Positions 1 through 9,400 of a stretch of 10,935 bases of DNA are shown piece by piece. The notes beneath the pieces are model-generated. The model ran no database searches and was not told the origin of the DNA. It saw only the letters and a program-made list of their open reading frames with translations. The translations under genes and the position numbers were made by a program. Within the stretch, counting starts at the first letter, position 1. Each line of letters starts with the position of its first letter. The stretch comes from Myxococcales bacterium (GTDB taxonomy: Bacteria; Myxococcota_A; Polyangia; Palsa-1104): positions 1 to 10,935 of the forward strand of contig JAHFDU010000109.1 in the NCBI GenBank assembly GCA_023248835.1, written 5' to 3'.

Positions 1-455
1 ACGTGGCTGCGCCCGTCGCCGACGATGTAGGCGGTCTCGTTGGCAGGGTTGGTCATAGTGCCGAAATCGAGAATCGACACGAATCCGTCGGGGAGCGTGA
101 CTTCGCGCGCACTCGGGGATGCGTCATGCACCGCGTCGCCTCGCACCTCGCAGCCATTCTGCATGTTGCCGTCGAGGTCGTACCATTCGTCTTGGCAGAG
201 GATGTCGCAGCTGCCATCCGCGCAGGTCCGAGTGGCGCCGGCGTCGTCGGCACCGGGCGGGCAAGTGTGGCCACAGCTGCCGCAATGATCGGCGGTTTCC
301 AGTACACAGCCGGCGGCGCCGTCCCCGCCTGTACGTAAAGCGTCCCGCCCGAAGTCTTTGGCGGAGGCGTCGCCGCCGATCGGCAACGCGGTGTGCGGCA
401 TCGCGCAGCCCAAAAACACCACGCAAAAGAGCAAGTTGGTGAAATGCGCAGGCAA
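1..455 (-). CDS. Cys-rich surface lipoprotein, 5' part only (runs off the left edge)
   Basis: The minus-strand frame closed upstream by TAG (470-468) gives about 151 residues before the window ends. I chose TTG at 455-453 as start; it is the only plausible start before the signal sequence. Residues 5-16 are hydrophobic and end in FLG-C, so Cys17 is a candidate lipidation site, although Phe at -3 is not a classic lipobox residue. A Cys-rich stretch follows: GC, then HCGSCGHTC, then TCADGSC, then LCQDEWYDLDG, then NGCE. That spacing is typical of Cys-rich outer-surface proteins of Myxococcota and relatives, where the cysteines probably form disulfides. The last visible part (LPDGFVSILDFGTM) looks like the start of a new globular domain. 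No Shine-Dalgarno is obvious, and the leader would overlap the 5' end of glnD. Specific function is unknown. Longer overlapping minus-strand frames here lack this Cys pattern and are shadows. Confidence 0.72.
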   Translation of the reverse strand, partial: MPAHFTNLLFCVVFLGCAMPHTALPIGGDASAKDFGRDALRTGGDGAAGCVLETADHCGSCGHTCPPGADDAGATRTCADGSCDILCQDEWYDLDGNMQNGCEVRGDAVHDASPSAREVTLPDGFVSILDFGTMTNPANETAYIVGDGRSH

Positions 456-460
456 GCAAG

Positions 461-466
461 TACAAT
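461..466 (+). promoter_or_regulatory. Candidate -10 box (TACAAT) for glnD
   Basis: TACAAT ends 8 bases before the ATG of glnD, so transcription would begin at or within two bases of the start codon. The only -35-like element, TTGGTG at 436-441, leaves a long 19-bp spacer. There is no Shine-Dalgarno before the ATG, which fits a leaderless transcript. This is a suggestion from spacing and one hexamer only. Confidence 0.3.
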
Positions 467-474
467 ACTACAAC

Positions 475-3141
475 ATGTCTCGGGGTGCGCCTGTTCAGAA
501 CCAGCAAAAGCCAGTCGATGCCGGGCACTGCCGCGAGTTTCTGCTCGAGAAGCAACAGGCGATTTCGGTAGCGCACGAGGGCGGCGCGACTGGGCAAGAG
601 ACGGCGCTGGCCTATACCCACGCGCTCGACCAAGTGGTGCGCACGCTCTTCGCCAAGGCATGCGCCGACGCGCCGAGTGGCGTCGCGGTGGTGGCGACGG
701 GAGGTTATGGCCGCGGTGAGATGTGTCCGTATTCCGATCTCGATCTATGGTTTGTGATTTCGGACGGCGGCGCCGATGCGGAGAGCGTGCGCCAAATCGC
801 CGAGGCGGTGCTGTATCCGCTCTGGGATCTAAAACTCGAAGTCGGCCACGCAGTTCGAACCGTCTCTGAGGCAATCGAATTGGGAAAGCAGGATCTGGCT
901 GGCTGCACGGCGCTACTCGACTTGCGTTTGGTAGGCGGCGATGCGCAGGTGTTTGCTGACTTGGCAGGCGCGGTGCCGTCGCTGTTCGACCGCGATCCCA
1001 ACCGCTTTGTCGCCCGCCTGCAGACTGAACTTAGCGAGCGTCGCGCGCGTTTGGGCGAGCCGGTCTATTTGCTTGAGCCAAATCTGAAAAATGGCGAAGG
1101 CGGAGTGCGCGATCTACTGATTGGCTGGTGGGCCGCCAAGGCGCGTTTTCGGGTGCGCAGTTTTTCGGAATTACACAAGATCGGCCAGGCCAGCGCGCGC
1201 CAAATCCAGGCGCTCGAACAGGCGCGCGAATTTTTTCTGCGGCTGCGCACCGCCGCACATCTGCACGCGCGCCGCAAGGCGGATCGGCTGACCTTTGAGA
1301 TGCAGGAGGCGATCGCGCCGCGGTTCACCGCTGAAACGATCGCTGTTCAAACTGAGCTTGAGGGCAAAGTTGTGCGATCGGCGGTAGCGCCGGCAGTCGA
1401 GTCGTTGATGCAGCAATATTTTTTGCACGCCAAAGCGGTCAAGCGTGAGACCGCACGAATCCTCGAGCGCTGTCACATCGAGAGCAAGCGACCGACGCTG
1501 CGCAGCGTCGACGCGTCGTTCGTGTTGTTCAACGGCAAGTTGAGTGCGCAAGATCCGCAAGTCTTTCGCAAGCGGCCATCCGAGATGGTGCGCATTTTCA
1601 ATGTCGCCTCTGCAACCGGCGCCGAACTGTATGGACACACGCAGGAGCTGATCGCTGACGCGGCCCAAGACGGTGACGCGCTGTTTCAGGATTCGCACGC
1701 GCGCGTAGAATTTGTTGAACTTCTCTGCGGCAAGGACGCGCGCACGCCGACGCTTCTCGAACAGGCGCACGGACTCGGCGTTCTGACGGCAGTCTTGCCC
1801 GAATTCGCGCCTTGTACCGCGCGGGTGCAGCACGATCTGTATCACGTCTACACCGTCGACCAACACCAACTCTATGCGGTGGCGCGACTCAAAGCGATCG
1901 CGCGCGGCGATCTCAAACAGGAGCTCCCCACCGCCACCCAAGCGATGGCAGAGGTGAAGTCGACCCGGCCGCTCTATCTGGGAACACTGCTGCACGATGT
2001 CGGCAAGCCGCTCGGCAAGGGCCATTCCGAAACCGGTGCCGAGTTGGCGGAAACGATCGCGCGCCGACTTGAATTTTCCGACGAAGAAGTGGCCGAGACC
2101 GCTTTTTTGGTGCGCAAACATCTCTTGCTCTCGCATCTCTCGCAACGGCGCGATCTCAACGACGTGGCGATGATTGCCAACTTGGCCACTGAACTCGGCG
2201 ACGAAGAGGCGCTTCATCGGCTCTATTTGCTGACGGTGGCGGACATGTCGATGGTAGCGCCGGGAAATTTGACCGAGTGGAAAGAGCAGTTGTTGAGCGA
2301 GCTGTACACGCGAACGCTGGCCCATTTTCGCAGCGGCGGTGAGCTTGGCGAAACCGAGGAAACGCAGTTGATCATGCAGCGCAAACAGCGCGTGGCTGAA
2401 CTGATGGGGGTACCGTCGGCATCGCTCAGCGAATGGTTTTCGATGCTGCCTGAGCGCTATGTCAGTCAGCACGCGCCGCGCGAGCTGCGTCGTCACATCG
2501 AGCTTTCTCGTCGGCGTGCAGGGTTGGTTGCGCTCGAGGTCGTCGAGCAGCCACGCAAGGGCGCGTTTGCGTTTGTACTCTGCGCTGGCGACGCTCCCGG
2601 ACTGCTCGCCAAAATTGCCGGTGTATTGCTCGCCCATCGTCTCGACGTGCTCGAGGCACAGATCCATTCGCGTAAGATTTCCGAGAGCGAGAGCGAAGCG
2701 ATTGACGTCTTCACCGTGCGTGATCGTCATGGACGGCTTGGTGATCAAAATCGCTGGCGCATGATTGAACAGGATCTGGCGCGCGTCATCGGCGGTGAGA
2801 CCTCCGTCGAGTCGCTGATCGAAACGCGCCGTGAACGCGGATCGCTGCCCGATCGAGTGATGCCGGCGGTGCGCACCGAAATTGAAGTCGACAACAAAGT
2901 GAGTGCAGAATTCAGCGTGCTCGACATCTATGCCCAAGACAAGATCGGCGTGCTCTACGCCATCACCCGCACCTTGGCCGAGCTCAGGCTCGACATTCAG
3001 CTCTCCAAAGTCGCCACCGAGGCGGCGCGGGTTGCTGACGTCTTTTATGTGCGCGAGCGCGGTGGCGGCAAGCTCACTCGTGAACGAATCGACGAAGTCA
3101 AACTCGCACTCGGCAAAGCGCTCGGAACGCTGTTGCGTTGA
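475..3141 (+). CDS. glnD: Bifunctional PII uridylyltransferase / uridylyl-removing enzyme GlnD
   Basis: This is an 888-residue protein, close to the usual GlnD length. GlnD uridylylates the PII signal protein when glutamine is low and removes UMP when glutamine is high, which controls glutamine synthetase and the nitrogen response in the cytoplasm. Domains in order: a nucleotidyltransferase core with GGYGRGE (76-82) and SDLDL (87-91), where Asp88 and Asp90 are the metal ligands; the conserved NLKNGEGGVRDL segment around residues 203-214; a GlnD linker domain; an HD hydrolase domain with LLHDVGK (His507-Asp508) and a further conserved His549 in VRKHLLLSH; then two glutamine-sensing ACT domains (about 695-790 and 812-884). 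All key residues for both activities are present. ATG475 is the only ATG before Met83; the frame stays open upstream to TTG358, but that extension has no GlnD likeness. No PII or glutamine synthetase gene is adjacent. The following gene starts 315 bases downstream. Confidence 0.96.
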   Translation: MSRGAPVQNQQKPVDAGHCREFLLEKQQAISVAHEGGATGQETALAYTHALDQVVRTLFAKACADAPSGVAVVATGGYGRGEMCPYSDLDLWFVISDGGADAESVRQIAEAVLYPLWDLKLEVGHAVRTVSEAIELGKQDLAGCTALLDLRLVGGDAQVFADLAGAVPSLFDRDPNRFVARLQTELSERRARLGEPVYLLEPNLKNGEGGVRDLLIGWWAAKARFRVRSFSELHKIGQASARQIQALEQAREFFLRLRTAAHLHARRKADRLTFEMQEAIAPRFTAETIAVQTELEGKVVRSAVAPAVESLMQQYFLHAKAVKRETARILERCHIESKRPTLRSVDASFVLFNGKLSAQDPQVFRKRPSEMVRIFNVASATGAELYGHTQELIADAAQDGDALFQDSHARVEFVELLCGKDARTPTLLEQAHGLGVLTAVLPEFAPCTARVQHDLYHVYTVDQHQLYAVARLKAIARGDLKQELPTATQAMAEVKSTRPLYLGTLLHDVGKPLGKGHSETGAELAETIARRLEFSDEEVAETAFLVRKHLLLSHLSQRRDLNDVAMIANLATELGDEEALHRLYLLTVADMSMVAPGNLTEWKEQLLSELYTRTLAHFRSGGELGETEETQLIMQRKQRVAELMGVPSASLSEWFSMLPERYVSQHAPRELRRHIELSRRRAGLVALEVVEQPRKGAFAFVLCAGDAPGLLAKIAGVLLAHRLDVLEAQIHSRKISESESEAIDVFTVRDRHGRLGDQNRWRMIEQDLARVIGGETSVESLIETRRERGSLPDRVMPAVRTEIEVDNKVSAEFSVLDIYAQDKIGVLYAITRTLAELRLDIQLSKVATEAARVADVFYVRERGGGKLTRERIDEVKLALGKALGTLLR

Positions 3142-3170
3142 GATTTCAACCCAACCTAATGATGGCATTC

Positions 3171-3206
3171 TGAAAGTGATCCAAACGGCGGCGTGAAAGT
3201 GTACCA
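3171..3206 (+). repeat. Two direct repeats of an IS21-type end
   Basis: TGAAAGTGATCCA at 3171-3183 and TGAAAGTGTACCA at 3194-3206 differ at two positions and are spaced 23 bases start to start. IS21-family elements carry several such repeats at their ends, which are taken to be transposase-binding sites. Confidence 0.6.
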
Positions 3207-3222
3207 CCCGCGGGGCGGCACG

Positions 3223-3390
3223 TTGCGACTTATCGCGGCTGCAGAAAATCTGCTTTTGGTCGGCCCCATCGGCACCGGGAAAACGCACTTGGCAATCGCT
3301 CTCGGCGTCGAAGCGGCGCGCAAGCGATTGCATGTGCTGTTCTGCCGCGCCGCCGATTTGGTCAGGCGGCTGGTCGCAGAAAAAGATGCC
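3223..3390 (+). pseudogene. istB: istB fragment (IS21-family helper ATPase), broken
   Basis: The translated stretch matches the centre of IstB, the AAA+ ATPase that helps the IS21 transposase: LRLIAAAENLLLVGP, then the Walker A loop GPIGTGKTH, then LAIALGVEAARK, then VLF..AADLVRRLVAEKD. Only about 56 of the usual roughly 250 residues remain. The N-terminal part is replaced by IS-end sequence, and after about 3390 the likeness stops before Walker B. The open frame could be read from GTG3193 to a TAA at 3445-3447, but the product would lack a complete ATPase site, so I treat it as a relic. Confidence 0.7.
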
Positions 3391-3444
3391 AAGAACTGGC
3401 ACTCCCAATCGTTCAATCGAATATCAAGTTACCCCAATTCGGGC

Positions 3445-3450
3445 TAAGAT
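3445..3450 (+). promoter_or_regulatory. Candidate -10 box (TAAGAT) before the giant gene
   Basis: TAAGAT ends 6 bases before ATG3457, a spacing that would put the transcription start on the ATG. No convincing -35 box or Shine-Dalgarno is visible. The TAA inside this hexamer is an in-frame stop, so ATG3457 is the earliest possible start of the giant gene. Read-through from glnD or the IS remnant is an alternative source of transcription. Confidence 0.22.
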
Positions 3451-3456
3451 CTAACA

Positions 3457-6400
3457 ATGGCCGGGGAGAAAGCGGAGAAGGCCCCTCCACAGCTGCCTGC
3501 TGCCTCTGCGGAATCAGTCGGCGCCGATGGCACCGATGCTCGCACGCAGACTCGGACGCAACCGTACCGGATTCGCCAACATGCGCCTGCGCAAGTCGAT
3601 GACAAAGCCCAAGCGGCTGCCGATCGAAAAGTGGGGCTCGAAGCAGCAAAGCGGCTATGGAAGCTGTTGCGGAGCAACGCCCCAAGCGCGCAGCTTGCCG
3701 CAGTCCTCGCCCCTTATCATAATTATCAACCGGTACAGGACGAGGTTTTTGCCAATCTCAAAAAATGGACTCTCAACTATGGTGCAGTCGAAGACTGCAT
3801 TTTCGCCTACGATGCTCTGGTCGATCGACTGCCTGGCCGCTTTCCAACCGGTAAGGTGCGTTCACCCGAGCAGATCTATGGTCAACTGACCCGCACTCTC
3901 TCGCAGCGTGACCTTGGGCGAAATGAAACCATCGAGCGCCTGAACGCAGTACTTGGCAATGATCTGACTGCCCCAGGCGTCCAGCACGCACTGGCCAAAC
4001 TGAAGAAGGATTTTGTCGGAGAGGGAGAAGGTCGGCGCAACGCCTACTTTGCTCTTTCCAGCTACCTGCCCGGTCGCTTTGCGGTTGAGAATTCCAACGA
4101 AGTATTTTCTCATTTGGCCGAGATGTTGGAGCACAGCGTTGGTGCCGGCGAACTGCGACGCTGGCTGATGATAATGGAGCAGCATGGCAAGACCAAAGAG
4201 CTGATCCACTCCCTCGACCTGCTGCGCGGCGTGAAGATCAAGACCAACTATTCGTTCACTGCTTCGGCGCCTGACCTCGACGCGCGCCAAATCATCATGC
4301 TGCTTTTGCCTGAGCGCTTCCCGGCGGCACGATCGGCACTGCAGCTGGTTGATCTACTCAATCAAGCCGCGCCAGCCGAACAGCTTGACAAAGCCACTGG
4401 TGGCGTCCATGGCGAGTCCAACCCGATGGTCAAAGAGGCGCTTGAGCTGCTACAGAAGTTCACCCTCCTCGACGGCACAACCAATAGCTACAATGCGCTC
4501 GGTAGGGCCTTGCCGAAACGGTTCGCGCATACGGACGAGACCGAGGAGGAGATCTTTCACAAATTGTCGGGCCTGCTCGATCAGTTCTTGGCCAAAGATG
4601 AAGCCACCGATCAGCGGCTGATTCCGCAAATCAACCTGGCGATCGGATCGGATGTCACAGCACCGCGGGTAAAGCGATCGATCGATCGGCTGCGCTCAGT
4701 CGCGATGCACAAAACCGACTACCGAACGTCAAGCAATACAGAGGTGCACACCGCCTATGAAGCGCTGTTACTTGCGCTGCCAGAGCGTTTTGGCATGGCG
4801 CCAGCAAAAGCGATCGGCAAGCCGGTCAAAGACACCACGCCTTTTTATATAGACATTCCGGTTGCAGAGATCGACGCTGCACCTGATCTGCTGAGTCGAC
4901 AGTTCAGCAGACGTGCCACCATTCGGTTTCTGATGCGGGCTCTGCAGCAGAGACAGAAAGAGATTTCCTACCACGAGGCCGAAATGATCGTAGACGGTTT
5001 AGGCGCCGACCATTTTTTCTACTGGCCCTATTCAGAAAAACCGCTCTCGGTAGAAGCAGGGATGCAGCAGAGTGTGGCGGGCTCGCCTACTGGTACTCTG
5101 CGCTTCTATTGCACCCGCGATCGGGTGGAAGACGCGATGCAAGCCTACGCCCCCAGTCGCAACTACGCCGATGATGCGGTTGCGGATTTTATGATCGCGC
5201 AAGCCAATGCAGTGATCGGCATGCTCAACTCGCTCACAGACGCTCCGCTGATGGCGTACAACACGGTGCAGCGGTTGCGCGGCAAAGAGGAGTCAACGTT
5301 TCACCTCGGGCAGCTGCCGAGAGTTGCGTATACCGGCGGCGAATACGGCAAGAAATACGCGCAAACTATGGAACTCAGCGCCAGCTTCGCTCTACTCGTG
5401 GTGCCGGGCGCAGCCGGCGCGATTGATTCGCTGTCGGTCTGGAATCTAGCCAAGACCGCAGCGCCGCGGGTGCTCGAATTGATGACTTCCGCTGGCATCT
5501 CTGCGGCCCGGGCGCAAACCATCCTCAAAGTAGTGCATACCGCTATTCTGGTAAACAACAGTGTCGGTGGCGCCGCGATTGGAGTGCTCGATATTTATGA
5601 GACTGCCGAGAAACTAAAGTCGGGCGTGGTGCGTGATGCCGACGGCAATGAACACGCGCTCAGCAACGAAGAGGGAGAACATCTGTTTGAACAACTACTC
5701 AACTCGCTCTACATGAATCGCAACATTCACCACTCGCTCAAAGTGGTGTCGCATGCAAAACAGGTCTGGAGGCAGCCGCTGCATACGACGCCGGGCCAAA
5801 CCGAATCAGAAGCGGCAGCCGAGTCCAAGGCAATTGAAAAAAAAGCCGAGTCGTCAGAGAGAAAACCCGAAAAAGGAGAAAACGTCGAACCGCTTTTACA
5901 TCCGGTGCCCGATCACACGACTCAGATCGTCGACCACGGCGCGCTGGTCGCGGGCGAAACGTTCGTGGTGCCGCCGGGGAAAGAGGTCGTTCTCTACGGC
6001 GTCGTCGGCGGCGTGCTCACCTTGGATTTCCAAACTGTCTCCAAGGTCGCCCCCGAAGTGCCGCGCCACGTCTATCGCCAAGGCGATGCGGTGCCAGAAG
6101 TACGTATCAGTGACAAGGGCCTGCTCAGCGAACTTATCGCCAAGAGCCCCGACGGCAAGATTGCTGTGATGACCTGCACGTCGACTGCGGGCGTGAACGT
6201 GGTCTACGCGCCGGATGGATTTTCCGGCGTGCATGTCCACGCCGAAGAGACGACGGCGCAGCAAGATATAAAAGAGTTGGCACAACATCATGGTGTCGAG
6301 TCGCAACTGTCGAAAGTAGCCAAGCCGGAACCCAAGCCGGAGTTTCTCGAACTATGGGAATTCGAGGTTACGCCTGAGCAAAGCGCCTTTCTCCAGAAGG

Positions 6401-9400
6401 ACCTAAAAAAACGCTACCCTGGAGTTAACTTTGAACAAGCGATCCAATCGATAGAAACACTGCGGCCGGTTATCCAAGAATCTTCAGCGGAAAGTAACAT
6501 TTCAGATGACATTGGCATGGCTTACCCAGAGAGCCGCCCTGTGCTGAAGGCCCTCGAAGATGAATCTTTACTGAACAAGCAGCTGTCGATGGCAGCTCTT
6601 AAGTTGTCAGAAAAGGAAGGACAGTCGGACTTCAATGTTGCTGCCAGCAAGCTAACCAAAGAGGAGTTGATCGCGGTCACTGCGTATTCGCTTTCCAGCT
6701 ACACCAATATCAACGCTGCGTTGCGCGGAAAGCTTGGCGCACAACGCGCCGCGGTTTTTCAGAAGACAATCAGCGATATTGCCAACGCACTTGGGCACTT
6801 GGACAAATACACCGGCGTTTGCTACCGGGGAATTGTCGGCGAGACCCCAAATCCAGCCATTCTGGCGAAGTATGTGCCGGGGGAATTGGTGGTCGAAGCT
6901 GGGTTCACCAGCACAGCCGCAGAGCAGGGCCATCAGCTCAAAGGTCCCATCCAGCTTGAAATTCTAAGCCGAACGGGACGAGACATTTCGGTACTCAGCC
7001 AGATCAGCCAAGAAAGGGAAGTGTTGTTTGCACCTAACACAACTTTCCGTTGCTTGGAAAAGGTCAAGCATCCCGATGGCACATGGCTGATTCGCCTCGA
7101 AGAGGTGGCGCAGCCTGAGATCAGTGAGGCGGAAATTGCCGCGCACGTCGGGAAGAACCACGGGGAGCCACCGGGCCCCAACGTCGAAGCGAAGACCGAC
7201 AGCGTCGATCCGGGCAAGCCTGCTGGCACTGCTGCTACCGAGTTGGCCGCGCCAACATCGGACCACACCGAATCGGAAGTGGCAAAGCCTGATTCTGACA
7301 CCGCACACACTGAACTCTCTGAAGAATCGAAACTAGAAAGACTCGATGCCGCCATAGAGCTCTCCATGCAAACCGGGATTTTCGTTGATCCCGATCAGCT
7401 TGTTCAAGACAAGAGTGGGCAGTGGCAGCTGAACCAGCCGGCGCCGAAAGAGCGCAGCGCAGCAACACCAACCGCTCCCGAGCAGCATCAACTTCCTACT
7501 CCCGTTGCGTCGCAACCAGCTGACGCGCCCGAGCAAGCCACGACGTCCGAAGGCGCAAAGCACTCTCCCGTTGTGGAGTCTCCACTGCAGCAAGTACCAG
7601 AGCCGATCAAAGCAGTTGCGCAGCGAGCGGTTGCAGGACTTGCCCCCGAGCAGATCGCCAAACGGACGGAACTTGCAGCACGTTTTCCCGCCGTGCTCGA
7701 CATGGTCCTCAAGTCACGTGAGCTGGAGAGCGTACTGCGAGGGTATCAGGACGGACCAGAGTTGCTCCGGCAGTTTGGCTATGCCTATCCAGAAAGTCCC
7801 GCAGTAAGGGACCTCCAGAATGAATTCCGAGACATCTGTTCGAAAAATTTTCCTGGAGTGAATCTACAAGAGGTCGTGCATTCGACGGAGACGTTGCGAC
7901 CAGTGGTGGAAGAGTTTTTCGACAATTGGACGCACCAAGCCGGAGGATTCAGCCGAGAGTACGAATACGGTGTCGCCATGGATGGTCTTCGCTGGGCTTA
8001 CCCGGATAGCAACGCGGGGGATACACTGACGTATCTCGCCCAAATTGCCCGCAAACGGCAAGAGCTGCAGAAACGAGCACCGGGAGTCGATTTTGAACAA
8101 GCTGTCCGGTCGGCAGAAACACTGCGGCCAGTTGTGCAAAACCTGATGAATTCTGGGGCCCATGTAGATGAAATTTTAGGTGATATTAAACTTGTTTACG
8201 GCGACGACAGCAACGCAGTGCGGCAAGTCTTTAAAGAGACCGCGCCTTCCGCCGGAGAGTACTCCTCGCAACTTGAGGCGCTTCGGATAACACCAGATTT
8301 GGAAGAAGAGCCCAAGCTGATGGAGACCGCGCGCGACGCTCACAACCCCAATGTAGACGTACCGGAGGTCAAACGGTTGTACGAGCTGATCCGCCAGAGA
8401 GAACACGAATACCAAACCATTGCACAACCGGCTCAACTCGATCGTCGGTTGCACGAATTGGACGCTGCGGCGGCAAGCGATCTGGGGCGCTTTGGCCGGC
8501 AGGTCGCTTCCCTCGTATTCAACATGCGGCAGGGGAAATACCGGACTTCCTCCGAGAAATCGAAGGAAAAAACCACTCAAGCTTTGGTCGATCGGATTCG
8601 GCAGTTGGCGGCCTCCCACGTCAAACAATTTGACGATCTCGACCCCCACAGAGAGGACGCGGAACAAATACTGGCTGAGCTTCGATCGAAAAATCACATT
8701 TGGTTTGACGACGATGTTGTCGCCTTTAAGGTTCTTAACGACCATACGTCTGAGCGTATTTTGAATTACGACGTTGTGGTCGCTTTCCAGGCAAAACGGG
8801 ACGCGATAAGAGATCTTCGCCAGAACAAAAAAACACAATCTGCGTCGCCTGCTTCGGAGGTGCCACCCGAGTACCGGCTTTATGGAGACGAACTCCATGA
8901 GGTGAAATCAGCGAGTAAACGTTTGGGCATGGCGCTTGGAGACTGGGTTGACGAAAAATCGCAGTCGGCGATTAAGGAGTATACACGTTCCTATGACCTG
9001 CTGAACTCTGCTAACCGTGGAACTCCGGAGGGAGGTGTCGAAAGGACTGGCAATGTAAAAAAATCCGACCCTGGAAAACTCAGGCAGCTGGTTCGCCCAT
9101 TCAATGCACTGCTATGGAATCAGTGGTCGCAGCTTCCTCCGTTTGAAGGTACGGTTTATCGAGGAGTAAAGTTGGAATTTGGCTCCGAACGGAAATTCCC
9201 AGTCGAGGAGTACACGACTCCAGGCAGGGTGGTAAAAGATCCGGGCTGGGTGAGTGCATCGACAGAAAAAAGGCCAAGGGGTTTTGAGTTTTGTGACGTT
9301 CTGTTCGTCATTCAATCCAAGACCGGGCGCAACATTGAAGAGTTTTCTAATAGGAAAGAAGAGCATGAGGTGCTGTTTGCTCCAAACACCGCGTTCCAGG

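Larger units (their letters stand above)
3160..3390 (+). mobile_element. IS21-family insertion sequence remnant
   Basis: This remnant sits between glnD and the giant gene. It holds two end-type repeats (TGAAAGTG..CCA) followed at once by an internal fragment of istB. The transposase istA, both ends of istB, and any recognisable second terminus are missing, so the element was internally deleted and cannot move. The TG at 3160-3161 could be the original tip, since IS21-family elements usually begin with TG. I see no target-site duplication. The rest of the 3142-3456 gap shows no gene. Confidence 0.6.

Noticed and set aside
53..874. A 273-residue minus-strand frame covering the left edge and the glnD start
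   Set aside because: It is out of frame with the Cys-rich lipoprotein and is Arg/Pro-rich without motifs; the lipoprotein frame explains 1-455 and glnD explains the rest.
1171..3408. A 745-residue minus-strand open frame opposite glnD
   Set aside because: It is a shadow of glnD: the plus strand gives a full GlnD with all motifs, while the minus frame shows no recognisable domain and has composition typical of an antisense reading in G+C-rich DNA.
3431..3442. CCCAATTCGGG as an operator or IS end before the giant gene
   Set aside because: Only three outer pairs match around a short AATT core, which is expected by chance, and no second copy was found.
3193..3447. An intact 84-residue ATPase gene
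   Set aside because: Only Walker A and its surroundings of IstB are present; Walker B and the C-terminal half are missing and the last 19 residues do not match, so it is a relic.
3457..3800. An N-terminal DUF4157 (HExxH) domain, the usual marker of effectors loaded into extracellular contractile injection systems
   Set aside because: No HExxH is present in the N-terminal region or elsewhere in the protein; HEAEM at about residue 507 does not fit, so the delivery route stays open.
4673..4690. GATCGATCGATCG run and frequent GATC/CGATCG words
   Set aside because: It lies inside the giant coding frame and is explained by common Arg/Ser/Ile/Asp codons; no ordered array or spacing suggests a regulatory or replication role.
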